The notes: generated from the letters alone by a model not told the origin. 64,000 bases of DNA from Heyndrickxia oleronia (GCF_017809215.1 NZ_CP065424.1:3566001-3630000); one strand, 5' to 3'; shown: positions 10,172-19,184, counted from the stretch's first letter. Program-made: numbers and translations.

Positions 10172-10193
10172 GCTTGATCAATAATTATGAAAT

Positions 10194-10832
10194 TTATTCT
10201 GCTTCACCCACAACAGTAAATCGTTCATTTATATGTTGAGGATTTTCTATCTCATCCACTACAGCAATTGCATAGTCAGCATAGCTGATATAACTTTCAC
10301 CTTTCGAATTAACAAGAAGATGATCTTTTCCAGCTTGATAAAAACCGGTTCTTTTTCCTTCTGAATCAAACATTGCTGAAGGACTAATAAAAGTCCACGT
10401 AATATTCGATGATTCCTGCAAATCTTGTAAGTTTCGTCCTTGCCCCTTCGCTGTTGGTATAAAGATATCAGGAAAATCAGGTGTGTCCATTACTCTAATG
10501 GTTTCGTTCTCATCCACAAATAAACTTCCTGCTCCACCGACAATGATTGCTCTAGTGCTTATTCCTTTTAGTGCTTCCATTAGCACACGTCCAGCATTCA
10601 CGTGTGCTTGCTCTTCTCCAATGGGGGCACCGAAAGCATTAACCACCACATCAAATGATTTAATATCATCTGATGTAAGATCAAATATACTTTTTTCAAT
10701 AACTGCATCAACCTTTTCTTTTAATTTAGATGCATCTCTTACTATCGCTGTTACTTGATGACCACGATTTACAGCCTCTTTTAATATTAGATTTCCAGCT
10801 TTTCCATTTGCACCAATAATTCCTATTTTCAT
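10194..10832 (-). CDS. NAD(P)H-binding oxidoreductase (YwnB-like, SDR superfamily)
   Basis: A 212-residue atypical short-chain dehydrogenase with the N-terminal Rossmann motif MKIGIIGANGKAGN, a conserved GGAGSLF segment and no clear YxxxK catalytic pair, as in NAD(P)H-flavin or quinone reductase-like proteins of the YwnB group. The ATG at 10832 is chosen because GGAGG lies 8 nt upstream; the open frame runs five codons further. It is divergent from an Rrf2 regulator and has a consensus promoter overlapped by operator-like repeats, so it is probably the regulator's target in an electrophile or quinone response. Confidence 0.85.
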   Translation of the reverse strand: MKIGIIGANGKAGNLILKEAVNRGHQVTAIVRDASKLKEKVDAVIEKSIFDLTSDDIKSFDVVVNAFGAPIGEEQAHVNAGRVLMEALKGISTRAIIVGGAGSLFVDENETIRVMDTPDFPDIFIPTAKGQGRNLQDLQESSNITWTFISPSAMFDSEGKRTGFYQAGKDHLLVNSKGESYISYADYAIAVVDEIENPQHINERFTVVGEAE

Positions 10833-10855
10833 TGTAAGTTCCTCCAATTTTTAAT

Positions 10856-10910
10856 TGTAACCACATTGATTACATGTAACCATTTTAGTTACAATATGCA
10901 CATTTGTCAA
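10856..10910 (-). promoter_or_regulatory. Promoter of the oxidoreductase gene with two abutting operator-like sites
   Basis: On the minus strand TTGACA (10905-10910) is separated by 17 nt from TAAAAT (10882-10887). Two copies of TGTAA-N9-TTACA lie at 10856-10874 and 10875-10893, end to end. The second covers the -10 box and the first lies just downstream, an arrangement expected for repression. The likely ligand is the divergent Rrf2 regulator. Confidence 0.75.
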
Positions 10911-10954
10911 CTTTAAAAAGGGGTTTATATTTGCATTTCAACATCTTAATACAC

Positions 10955-10982
10955 TTGTAACTGAGCTCATTACAGGTATAAT
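10955..10982 (+). promoter_or_regulatory. Promoter of the Rrf2 gene with operator-like site
   Basis: TTGTAA (10955-10960) and TATAAT (10977-10982) are 16 nt apart. A third TGTAA-N9-TTACA copy at 10956-10974 fills the -35 box and spacer, suggesting autorepression by the Rrf2 protein. Confidence 0.65.
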
Positions 10983-11018
10983 ATGTGTAGATAGAGCTTT
11001 AAAGGAAGGTGAAAAAAC

Positions 11019-11453
11019 TTGTCTATTAGTAGTCGGTTTTCCGTAGGAATTCATATTCTAGCTTTAATTGAAATAAATAAAGATGGAGTCAGTACTTCAG
11101 AATTTTTGGCTGGAAGTGTAAATACGAATCCAGCGGTAATAAGGAAAATTATGGGAATGTTAAAAAAGGCGGGCTTAGTAAAAGTACAACCTGGTATTGC
11201 TGGTGCTTCTTTAGCGAGAGACTTATCAACTATAACTTTGCTTGATGTGTACCAAGCCGTTAATGTTGTGAAAGAGGATGAATTGTTTAGTATTCATGAA
11301 AATCCAAATCCTGATTGTCCTGTCGGACGAAATATTCAAAGCACAATTGGGCCGTTATTTACATTAGCTCAAACAGCTTTAGAAAAAGCACTAGGAAGTG
11401 TATCAATAGGAGATGTAGTAAAGGACATCCTTGAAAAGGAGAAGCAAATTTGA
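11019..11453 (+). CDS. Rrf2 family transcriptional regulator (YwnA-like)
   Basis: A 144-residue protein with the Rrf2 winged helix (about residues 1-80, including TNPAVIRKIMGMLKKAGLV). There is a single cysteine, in NPDCPVGRN near residue 100, in place of the three-cysteine Fe-S cluster set. This fits thiol-sensing members rather than IscR or NsrR. The start is TTG, with GGAAGGTG upstream. It is divergent from the oxidoreductase gene; three identical-spacing palindromes in the intergenic region suggest that it represses both. The inducer is unknown. Confidence 0.88.
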   Translation: MSISSRFSVGIHILALIEINKDGVSTSEFLAGSVNTNPAVIRKIMGMLKKAGLVKVQPGIAGASLARDLSTITLLDVYQAVNVVKEDELFSIHENPNPDCPVGRNIQSTIGPLFTLAQTALEKALGSVSIGDVVKDILEKEKQI

Positions 11454-11640
11454 AAAAGTAATTAACCTTACTTCTTTCTCATAATTCATTTAGTTAGGTT
11501 ATAGAGGGGACTCCTTATTCTGGTCAATATATCAAAAAAGGCACGATTCTCATACTGAATCGCACCGTTAATGAAGAAAATAGACCTTTAACTGATGAAG
11601 CATAACAAAATGTTTAAGTGCCCGTATCGGATGAAAACTC

Positions 11641-11733
11641 AATCATCTTTACTATTTAAATAAAGTTTTAATAATAAATTTAGGGTTAAAAACCACCAAC
11701 CCACTTCATTTCATTGAGAGTGGAGCCGAAGCC
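11641..11733. repeat. Dispersed intergenic repeat, copy 2 (partial)
   Basis: The block TAAATAAAGTTTTAATAA followed by ACCACC, CACTTCATTTCATTGAGAG and TGGAGCCGAAG aligns with the copies at 34477 and 26025. The rest of the 11454-11752 gap shows no gene. Confidence 0.5.
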
Positions 11734-11752
11734 TTGCAAGTACCTTCTCTTA

Positions 11753-12619
11753 CTATTTTATTACATTCATTTTTTTCAAAAAGTCAATCGGTTGCTGCTT
11801 GCGAAAATGTTCTTTAACCATATAGGATACTCCATTCTCATTGTTTGAACGAGTTATCCAATCAGCGGCTCGCTTTAATTGAGGAGATGCATTTCCCATC
11901 GCAACCCCAAGACCTGACCACTCAATAAGTGGAAGGTCATCTTTACCTGATCCGATCATCACGACTTCATCTCTTTGAATATTGAGGCGATCGCAAAGGT
12001 ACAGAACTCCCTTTAGTTTTGAAGTTCCATTAGGGACAATTTCTAATATGTGTTCATCATTTTCAATACAATCCACCTCATGAAACATTTCTTGAATAGC
12101 TTTTTTGGCATCAATCATATCGATGTCATTCATAAACCGTACTTCTATTTTAGGTGGAGAGACTGGTGTTTCAATAAGTTTATCTAATAAGGAATCAACA
12201 AATGTTTCAGAATAAGAAAAACGATTGACTGGTTGTATAACAAATTTACCCATAAGATTGGATGGGGTTCTTTGTTTATTTGCAATCGTGTATCGTTCAT
12301 GTACTAATTTTATTTGACAATTAAAAGCCTCTAAAAAACGAACTAAATCATGAGTAACATTTTCATTAATTCTCTTCACCAAAATCGGTTTATCCCTATC
12401 TCGTGCTACAAACGAACCTTGATGCGTGACAAGGCATGTATCAAGATGCAATTCCCGAGCTATTCTAGTAGCAGACGAAAAGTTTCTTGAAGTAACTAAA
12501 GTTACCTTAATCCCTTTTCCAATAGCTAATTCGATTGCTTCCTTTGTTGCTTTATTTAAACGACCATTGTCTTGCAACAAGGTACCATCAATATTTAAAG
12601 CAAGCATTTTGTAAATCAT
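11753..12619 (-). CDS. yhaX: Cof-type HAD superfamily protein YhaX, altered motif I
   Basis: A 288-residue protein with the Cof/HAD-IIB layout: motif I near residue 9, motif II TLVTSR, a C2-type cap domain, a lysine in TSKLKGV and motif III GSGKDDLPLIEWSGLGVAMGNA. Motif I reads LALNIDGTLL, so the usual nucleophilic aspartate is asparagine while the second aspartate remains. From memory, B. subtilis YhaX, a sporulation-time protein, has the same NIDGTLL. Normal phosphatase chemistry is therefore doubtful. The ATG has AAGGGGG upstream. Confidence 0.85.
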   Translation of the reverse strand: MIYKMLALNIDGTLLQDNGRLNKATKEAIELAIGKGIKVTLVTSRNFSSATRIARELHLDTCLVTHQGSFVARDRDKPILVKRINENVTHDLVRFLEAFNCQIKLVHERYTIANKQRTPSNLMGKFVIQPVNRFSYSETFVDSLLDKLIETPVSPPKIEVRFMNDIDMIDAKKAIQEMFHEVDCIENDEHILEIVPNGTSKLKGVLYLCDRLNIQRDEVVMIGSGKDDLPLIEWSGLGVAMGNASPQLKRAADWITRSNNENGVSYMVKEHFRKQQPIDFLKKMNVIK

Positions 12620-12922
12620 AGATGTTCCCCCTTTAGCGGATGACTAACCAGAATGATTCATTATGCAATTTATCCTTTCTATAGTTTTATGAATGGGACA
12701 AATCAGATAGAACAAAAGCTTAAAGAAAAGGGATGCGCCGTAAAGATAGCAATAAGATTGAATTTTAGCTCTACCTTTATTTTTTTAGTAACGTATATTG
12801 GCTTTTGTACAGACCTACTATTAGCTATTACACCAAATAAACGCTTCAGTTCTTATAATAGCTTTCAGGTAAATAAATGGAGTTGAGGGCTTTTTTTTAC
12901 TGTGGAAAGAACCTGTCTCCCT

Positions 12923-13176
12923 TTTTGGGAATTTTATTTGTTCTCTTTGGTCACCTTGGATCGACAGTTTCGTACTTTTGGGGATTTATTTGCTTTTTAT
13001 GGTTACCCTGGATCAGCAGTTCCCTCCTTTTGGGGTTTCATTTGTTCTCTTTGGTTACCCTGGATCGGTGGTTTGCTAATTTTTGGGGATTCTTTCACTC
13101 GCTTTAGTTACCCTTAAACAACATTTTCATACTTTCGGGTACCCTTCACTCTCTTTGGTTACCCTGGATCGGCGGT
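12923..13176. repeat. Five-unit 52-53 bp tandem repeat
   Basis: Units begin at 12923, 12976, 13028, 13081 and 13133 (steps 53, 52, 53, 52). Each has TTTTGGGG, a T-rich stretch, TTTGGTTACCCTGGATCGG and a variable tail. Units 1 to 3 are most alike; units 4 and 5 have diverged in the middle. Frames through the array are open but lack ribosome sites. The remainder of the 12620-13251 gap contains only the terminator at 13181-13208. Confidence 0.85.
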
Positions 13177-13180
13177 AAAT

Positions 13181-13208
13181 AAAAAAAGAATTGGGATTAC
13201 CCCAATTC
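13181..13208 (-). terminator. Terminator after yheA
   Basis: Stem GAATTGGG (13188-13195) pairs with CCCAATTC (13201-13208); on the minus strand seven T residues follow (13181-13187). Confidence 0.88.
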
Positions 13209-13251
13209 CTTTCTTGTCACGTGTGAGTGTTTATCTTTTTATTTAACTACA

Positions 13252-13605
13252 TTAGCGCTGCATTGAACCATATAGTTCATCTAAAGGTTTCATAATAATT
13301 TTATTTAATTCATTGATTGCCATGCTCATTCGTTGCTCAGCTTCCATCAGCTGAACAATTTTTGGACTTTGTTGTACTTGGGCAGCTACAGTTTGCGCTT
13401 TTTGTACCTCTTCTTCAGAAATATCTTGGCCTGTCATTTGTTTTTCTTGTAAACTCATCTGAATTTCCCTAAATCCATCAAATAAATTTTTAGCAAAAGC
13501 ATCTTGTAATACAGCTTCATACATTGCTTTTAAATGTTTATATTCCGCACCATTTCGTAATGCCTTTTCTAATTCATATGCATAATCATAAAGATTTGTT
13601 GCCAT
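13252..13605 (-). CDS. yheA: YlbF/YmcA family protein YheA
   Basis: A 117-residue all-helical protein, rich in Gln/Glu and Met, with no signal peptide. Its length and pattern match YheA, a relative of the YlbF and YmcA proteins that bind RNase Y and affect competence and biofilm. The role of YheA itself is unknown. The ATG has AAGGAGG upstream, and it is transcribed divergently from the ATP-grasp array. The yheB gene that I recall next to yheA in B. subtilis is not found here. Confidence 0.92.
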   Translation of the reverse strand: MATNLYDYAYELEKALRNGAEYKHLKAMYEAVLQDAFAKNLFDGFREIQMSLQEKQMTGQDISEEEVQKAQTVAAQVQQSPKIVQLMEAEQRMSMAINELNKIIMKPLDELYGSMQR

Positions 13606-13789
13606 TATTAATATACCTCCTTGGAATTCATAAAAAAAGAAACTATAGTTGCACTATACCAAAGTATGGCAATCAATGCGAATTTGATACATATAAAAAT
13701 GTAATATGAACCATCTGGGCATTTCTCTCATATGATAACCTCAAAGTCTAATTGTATGATTGATAATCATTTGTAAACGGGGTCTGTTT

Positions 13790-15178
13790 ATGATGTATCA
13801 AGTAATGATTCATCCATTACTATCTTTAACTGACGAACATCCAATCATTGAAATTTCAGATGAATTACTAGTAAACTTAAATATACCTCTTAAGGATAAA
13901 ATTACAATCCAACTTGGAAATGAAACCATAATAGCAAACCGAAAAAAATCAAACCTCATGAACAGTAAAGAAACGATTCTTTTCAATCAAGCATGTTTTC
14001 AAAAGGCAAAGATTCCATTTCTTCCTCTAAAACTTCAAGCAACAAGTCATGAACAAATTTTAGTATTAGGACCAGTTATCGCAATCATTACTGAAATTAA
14101 AAAGAAACCAAATTTGGAAAATCTATTTCCAACAATTCGATCATTTTGTCAAGAATTACATGAATATAGCCAACAAAACGGAGGCTTGGTTTATGTTTCA
14201 AATTTAACCCGATTTCCCCAAAGTGGATTTCATTTTGATGGCGAGCAATGGGTAGAGGGAGAAGTGCCTAAATGTAATATTATCTATAATAGAATTCATA
14301 ACAGATTGATCGAAAACAAGCTAGGTTTTCAAAATCTAAAACAATTATGGAAGGATAATCATATTCTTTTATTCAATGATAGCTTTCTTTCCAAAAGGCA
14401 CGTATTCGACATTTTAAAAAAGAAAAAAAATCTTCAAACCTTCCTTCCAGATACCGTTATTTTTTCTGAAGCAATGTTATTTAAATGGATATCCACACAC
14501 TCAGATGTCTATATAAAGCCTAATATGGGAAGCCAAGGTCGTTTTATTATTCACTTTTTTATTAAAGATGGCCAGTTTTATATTGAACAAACATCCTTTT
14601 CTGATCAATTACAGCATTCGTTTTCAACACTAAAAGATGCTAGTGAATTATTAAAAAAATGGATTGGAAAAAGAGATTTTATTATCCAACAAACCATCCC
14701 TTTTATCAAAATAAATAATCAAAAAATTGACTTCCGTATTCTCTGTCATAAAAATTCCCAGCATAAATGGACAGTTACCTCTATGGTTGCCCGGTTATCT
14801 GCCGAAAACCATTTTGTATCAAATATTGCTCAAGGTGGATTCATCAGTCGTCCTGAAAGTATATTGTTATCTATCTTTAATCCCAAAAAAACAGAACAAA
14901 TCCTTCATTTAATGAGAGAGCTAGCCCTTGAATCTGTAAACACACTTAGCAATGAGGCAAACGGTTTAATAGGAGAACTTGGTGTCGATATAGGTGTAGA
15001 TATGGATGGAAAGCCTTGGCTTATCGAAGTAAATTCCAAACCATCCAAGCTAAGGGATGACAATAATCCACGATTTCGCCCATCAACAAAGGCGATATTT
15101 CAATACTGCAAGGCATTATGGATAGAAAGGAGTCACTTGAATGACCAATCTAGGAATTTTAACGATGACACCATCTGA
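13790..15178 (+). CDS. YheC/YheD family ATP-grasp spore coat-associated protein, array member 1
   Basis: A 462-residue protein. An N-terminal beta-rich region of about 190 residues precedes an ATP-grasp domain with the nucleotide lysine loop YIKPNMGSQGRF and the metal-binding strand GELGVDIGVD...LIEVNSKP. I start it at ATG 13790, which has GGGG 7 nt upstream; the frame is open ten codons further. A weak sigma-E-like pair (ATAACC and GTATGATT, about 13 nt apart) lies upstream. The last 38 nt overlap the next gene. Family members associate with the spore coat and the ATP-grasp fold suggests a ligase; the substrate is unknown. Confidence 0.85.
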   Translation: MMYQVMIHPLLSLTDEHPIIEISDELLVNLNIPLKDKITIQLGNETIIANRKKSNLMNSKETILFNQACFQKAKIPFLPLKLQATSHEQILVLGPVIAIITEIKKKPNLENLFPTIRSFCQELHEYSQQNGGLVYVSNLTRFPQSGFHFDGEQWVEGEVPKCNIIYNRIHNRLIENKLGFQNLKQLWKDNHILLFNDSFLSKRHVFDILKKKKNLQTFLPDTVIFSEAMLFKWISTHSDVYIKPNMGSQGRFIIHFFIKDGQFYIEQTSFSDQLQHSFSTLKDASELLKKWIGKRDFIIQQTIPFIKINNQKIDFRILCHKNSQHKWTVTSMVARLSAENHFVSNIAQGGFISRPESILLSIFNPKKTEQILHLMRELALESVNTLSNEANGLIGELGVDIGVDMDGKPWLIEVNSKPSKLRDDNNPRFRPSTKAIFQYCKALWIERSHLNDQSRNFNDDTI

Positions 15179-16223
15179 AAGTCATCTTTATTTTAATGAA
15201 ATGGCAAAAAAAGCTCAGAATTATAACATCGTCTTATACTTATTTTCGCCACTATCTATTGATCCTTCAACATTAATGATTAAAGGCTATCAATTTGATT
15301 CTTTGGAAAATAAATGGAATGAAAAGAATTTCCCCATTCCTAAGTATTTATATGATCGGTGTTTTTATGGTGAGGACCGTAAATCGACTGAAGCACAAGC
15401 AGTTGTATCCTGGTTAAAATCACAACCTAATATAAACTTTTTAGGATATGGCCTACCAAATAAGTGGAGATTGTATGAGGAATTAAAAAAAGAGCCCACT
15501 ATTTCTCCCTATTTACCGTTAACAAAAAAAGTTGCAAATGCTGAACAAGTGTTAGCTGAATTAAACATGCACAAAGAAATTATCTTAAAACCTATTAACG
15601 GCGCTCATGGTTTTGCTGTTTATTCGTTTAAAAAAATCGGTAAATCCATTAATGTACGTACTACAAAGAAAAATAGAGTCATAGAAAAGCTATTTGAAAG
15701 TAACGATAGCTTTGACACATGGTTAGAAACTTTATTGACGAAGCAGATTTTTATCATGCAACCACGAATCAATAATCTCAATAAAATGAAAGAGCCATTT
15801 GATCTTAGAATACTAATCCAAAAGGATGAAGAAGGAAAATGGAAAGAGATAGGAAGAGCCATTCGTTGTGGAGAAAAGAATGGGATCCTAACAAATTTAA
15901 GTGCAGGAGCCAATATAATCCCCTTTCATAAATGGAAAGAGATGAATTCAAAGCTTAATCATTCATACATCGAACAGGAGCTTAATGATATATTGAAGCA
16001 TTTGCCAACTAAACTAGAAGAAAAATTTCATCCTCTTTTTGAATTAGGGATAGATATTATTATCGCCAATGATCAATCACTTTGGATATTAGATATGAAT
16101 TCAAAGCCTGGTAGAAAAATCATCCAATTAACGGAGCCAAATACTTTAGATACACTTTACTCAGCTCCTCTTGCCTATTGTTCTTTTTTACACTCACAAA
16201 TCAATCATGCCATATCTAATTAA
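15141..16223 (+). CDS. yheC: YheC-like ATP-grasp spore coat-associated protein, array member 2
   Basis: A 360-residue protein, near the length I recall for B. subtilis YheC. It has an ATP-grasp core with ILKPINGAHGFAV and a C-terminal ELGIDIIIAND...ILDMNSKPG, where the usual glutamate of the ExNSKPG metal site is aspartate. The N-terminal region is shorter than in members 1 and 3. GAAAGGAG lies 8 nt before the ATG, inside member 1, so the pair is translationally coupled. A 58-nt gap separates it from member 3. Confidence 0.85.
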   Translation: MTNLGILTMTPSESHLYFNEMAKKAQNYNIVLYLFSPLSIDPSTLMIKGYQFDSLENKWNEKNFPIPKYLYDRCFYGEDRKSTEAQAVVSWLKSQPNINFLGYGLPNKWRLYEELKKEPTISPYLPLTKKVANAEQVLAELNMHKEIILKPINGAHGFAVYSFKKIGKSINVRTTKKNRVIEKLFESNDSFDTWLETLLTKQIFIMQPRINNLNKMKEPFDLRILIQKDEEGKWKEIGRAIRCGEKNGILTNLSAGANIIPFHKWKEMNSKLNHSYIEQELNDILKHLPTKLEEKFHPLFELGIDIIIANDQSLWILDMNSKPGRKIIQLTEPNTLDTLYSAPLAYCSFLHSQINHAISN

Positions 16224-16281
16224 AATCCTTATTTCGAATACTGCTTAAAAGAACCCATTAAATTTAAGCGAGGTGCCTTAG

Positions 16282-17631
16282 ATGCCTAAACGCTATAAAA
16301 TCGAATTTTTTGAAGAGAAAGAACTAGTTTATTATTATCCTAATAACATTTCAATAGAACCAAATGCAGTTGTTTTCGGTTCAAAAAAGGCTGAAATTAT
16401 CGGCAAAAAACAACCTAATGGACGGAATACATTATCAATTAGTACTGGATTAGCCAAACAACTAACGATCCCAACTTTTCTCACTTCAATAACTATATTT
16501 CAATCAGATTCTTCCCTCATATTTGGTCCTTTAGTAGGTATATTTACATCGGGCTTTACTAATTTTTCTGTTAAACCGATTGGGGGACGCTCAAACTTAT
16601 TTTCAAAGCTTTTATCTCTTCATTCATCTGTTGGTGTCGTTCCATTTCTCTTTGGTGAGCAGCATATTAATTGGGAGAATCAATCGATTGAAGGACATTT
16701 TTATCATAATGGGAAATGGATTCAATTGACCGTTCCATTCCCTAATGTCATCTATGATCGTCTTCCAAACAGACGAAGTGAAAAGTTGAAGACAACACAA
16801 AAAGTAAAGGAAAGACTTGAAAAGGACTTTTTTATCCCTTGGTATAATCCAGGATTTTTCAATAAATTAGATGTATATGAACGATTATTTAATGATCGGA
16901 AAGCACTCTTGTATTTACCTGAAACGAGTCCATTTACATCCTTCCATCAAGTTGAACGAATGCTCTCAAAATATGGGCAGGTGTATATTAAACCTATTAA
17001 TGGAAGCTTAGGGCTTGGTGTTCATCAGGTTATTTATGATCGAAAAACCAATCATTACTATTGCAGATACCATGATACCGTTAATCATTTATTAAAATTC
17101 ACTTCATTAGAATCACTAATTAATCATGTATTTGCAAATAAAAACTTGGATAGGATGCTCGTGCAACAAGGGATTCAATTAATTCGCGATCATCGACGTC
17201 CAGTTGATTTTCGCGTTCATGCCAATAAGGATGAGAATGGTTCCTGGAAAATTAGCGCAATTGCTGCAAAAATTGCGGGAAGTGGAAGTCCAACCACCCA
17301 TGTAAAGACAGGCGGCGAAGTAAAAACACTTACAGAAATTTTCCCAAAAGAGGAAGATCAAAAAAAATACAAAACTAAATTAGAACATGCAGCAATGGAT
17401 TTAGCAGTGGCAATTGAGAAGCATTTAGATGGAATTATTGGTGAGATCGGCTTTGATTTCGGTATTGATAACAATGGAAATGTATGGCTTTTTGAAGCGA
17501 ATTCCAAGCCTGGTCGGTCCATATTTTCACATCCTGGTCTAAAGGATTCTGATGTTTTGACAAGAAAGCTCACGCTTAGCTATGCCATTTTCTTAACGAA
17601 AAAACATATACATGAGGACCTTTTCATATGA
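16282..17631 (+). CDS. yheD: YheD-like ATP-grasp spore coat-associated protein, array member 3
   Basis: A 449-residue protein, close to the length I recall for B. subtilis YheD. The ATP-grasp signatures are intact: YIKPINGSLGLGV and GEIGFDFGID...LFEANSKPGRS. It ends ATGA, overlapping the start of member 4 by 4 nt. Its order after the YheC-like member matches yheC-yheD in B. subtilis, so members 1 and 4 look like extra paralogues flanking the ancestral pair. Confidence 0.87.
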   Translation: MPKRYKIEFFEEKELVYYYPNNISIEPNAVVFGSKKAEIIGKKQPNGRNTLSISTGLAKQLTIPTFLTSITIFQSDSSLIFGPLVGIFTSGFTNFSVKPIGGRSNLFSKLLSLHSSVGVVPFLFGEQHINWENQSIEGHFYHNGKWIQLTVPFPNVIYDRLPNRRSEKLKTTQKVKERLEKDFFIPWYNPGFFNKLDVYERLFNDRKALLYLPETSPFTSFHQVERMLSKYGQVYIKPINGSLGLGVHQVIYDRKTNHYYCRYHDTVNHLLKFTSLESLINHVFANKNLDRMLVQQGIQLIRDHRRPVDFRVHANKDENGSWKISAIAAKIAGSGSPTTHVKTGGEVKTLTEIFPKEEDQKKYKTKLEHAAMDLAVAIEKHLDGIIGEIGFDFGIDNNGNVWLFEANSKPGRSIFSHPGLKDSDVLTRKLTLSYAIFLTKKHIHEDLFI

Positions 17632-18824
17632 ATATTTTTTTTGACAAAAAAAGAAATGCTTTTGTCCATGATGAAGAACAGTCACCATTTTTCTGGGGAG
17701 CACAGGATGAGCTCCTCCCTCTTTCTAACGAAAAAAATGAATTCACGTACAAATTTAAATTACTGAAAACCAATCAACGAGTTGGCCCATTAATAGGTGT
17801 ATTAACCAGTAAGACTAAAAATGGCCATGTTGCAGGAAATAAAGATTTATATGTTAATTTACAAAAAAAGCTACAATCGTCTGGAGGACTTTCTTTTGTT
17901 TATACTTTAGATGATATTGCGGAAAATTTCATCAATGGATCATTTTATGTGATAGAGGAAAAGAAATGGGTTCAAGCGACATTTCCATTTCCTAATATCA
18001 TCTATAATCGAATATCACTTAGATCGGAAGAAAAGACTGAGCAATTTTTAAAGCATAAACTAGAGGCAATGAATCAACAGTGTTTCTTTTTCAATCCTTC
18101 CTTTATCGATAAGTTCTCCATGTATCAATTATTTAAAAAAAATGCATATCTCCGACCTTTACTCCCCGAAACTAGCTTAATAAAAGGGCAGGAGGAATTT
18201 AAAAATTTTTTAACACTGCATCCTAAAGCATATATAAAACCAACCATTCGTTCACAAGGAAATGGGATATTTTTAGTGAAGAAAGAGGGAAATGGAAGCT
18301 TTTTTTATCAGAAAGCTGAAACCAAAAAGCAGTTTGCTTCTTTTCAAGATCTATGGGACCATGTGGAAAGCACATTACAAAAATATCCATTTATTGCACA
18401 AAGAGATATCGAAAGTGCCAAAATTGAAAATAAGAAATATGATTATAGAATACTTTCCCATTATTCAAATAAAGAGTATCTATTAACTGGAGTAGGAATA
18501 AGAACAGCTGATATCAATCAAATTACGACCCATGTTTCAAAAGGTGGATCGATTATCCCTTATAAACAGGTTCGTAAAGCATCACTTGAAAAAGTTTTTT
18601 ATTGGATACTTCAAGAATGTGGAAAGTCACTTTCAAATGAATTTGGAGATTTCCTGGAATTCACTATTGATCTTGGGCGTGATGACAGCGGAAAGCTATG
18701 GATTTTTGAGGTAAATGCAAAACCTATGAGTTTTGATGAAACCGAAATTGAAGAAGCTAGAATACAGGCATTAGTTCATCTCTTTTATGAAAAATCTATA
18801 TTTGCCCCTGAACCCTCAATTTAA
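17628..18824 (+). CDS. YheC/YheD family ATP-grasp protein, array member 4
   Basis: A 398-residue paralogue. The nucleotide loop reads YIKPTIRSQGNGI, and the metal-binding strand is EFTIDLGRD...IFEVNAKPMS, with alanine where the others have serine. It is the most divergent of the four at these sites. It begins within the stop codon of member 3 (ATGA overlap), so stoichiometric production with member 3 is likely. About 44 nt later a short gene of the same strand, yheE, begins. Confidence 0.82.
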   Translation: MNIFFDKKRNAFVHDEEQSPFFWGAQDELLPLSNEKNEFTYKFKLLKTNQRVGPLIGVLTSKTKNGHVAGNKDLYVNLQKKLQSSGGLSFVYTLDDIAENFINGSFYVIEEKKWVQATFPFPNIIYNRISLRSEEKTEQFLKHKLEAMNQQCFFFNPSFIDKFSMYQLFKKNAYLRPLLPETSLIKGQEEFKNFLTLHPKAYIKPTIRSQGNGIFLVKKEGNGSFFYQKAETKKQFASFQDLWDHVESTLQKYPFIAQRDIESAKIENKKYDYRILSHYSNKEYLLTGVGIRTADINQITTHVSKGGSIIPYKQVRKASLEKVFYWILQECGKSLSNEFGDFLEFTIDLGRDDSGKLWIFEVNAKPMSFDETEIEEARIQALVHLFYEKSIFAPEPSI

Positions 18825-18868
18825 TTAAGCTATAATAGAGAAAACACTATAATTTCGGGGGAATTTCT

Positions 18869-19087
18869 ATGATTCAGCATTTTCAATTTCAATCACTATA
18901 TAAGCACGAACAATTGCCTGGCTGGAATATTTCGTTCTATTTCAATAAAGAAAAAATGGAGGGAATCTACCATCCAGATGGTCGAATTGAATGGCAACAG
19001 CGATATACTTTCGATGAAGGTGTTGAAGAAAAAATTAAAGGACAAATCCACGAGTTAATGCTCTATCATGTCTATGATAACCGTTAA
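18869..19087 (+). CDS. yheE: YheE family small protein (DUF5342-like)
   Basis: A 72-residue soluble protein with many aromatic residues and the segment LPGWNISFYFNKEKMEGIYH. It matches YheE in length, N-terminal pattern and position after yheD. Function is unknown. GGGGG lies about 8 nt before the ATG. A TATAAT box lies in the short gap before it, so it may have its own promoter besides readthrough from the array. Confidence 0.82.
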   Translation: MIQHFQFQSLYKHEQLPGWNISFYFNKEKMEGIYHPDGRIEWQQRYTFDEGVEEKIKGQIHELMLYHVYDNR

Positions 19088-19184
19088 TCATTACCATTAT
19101 ATTGAATGTATGTTTCCACTACCTGCCTGCTCAAACTAAAAAGAATGATGATTTTTTTCATTTTTATTTTTAGGAGGAGATCAC

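Noticed and set aside
12653..13117. Open frames of 71-77 residues across the gap and the 52-bp tandem repeat (from 12653, 12877 and 12902).
   Set aside because: No ribosome site before any of them, composition driven by the repeat, and no recognisable family.
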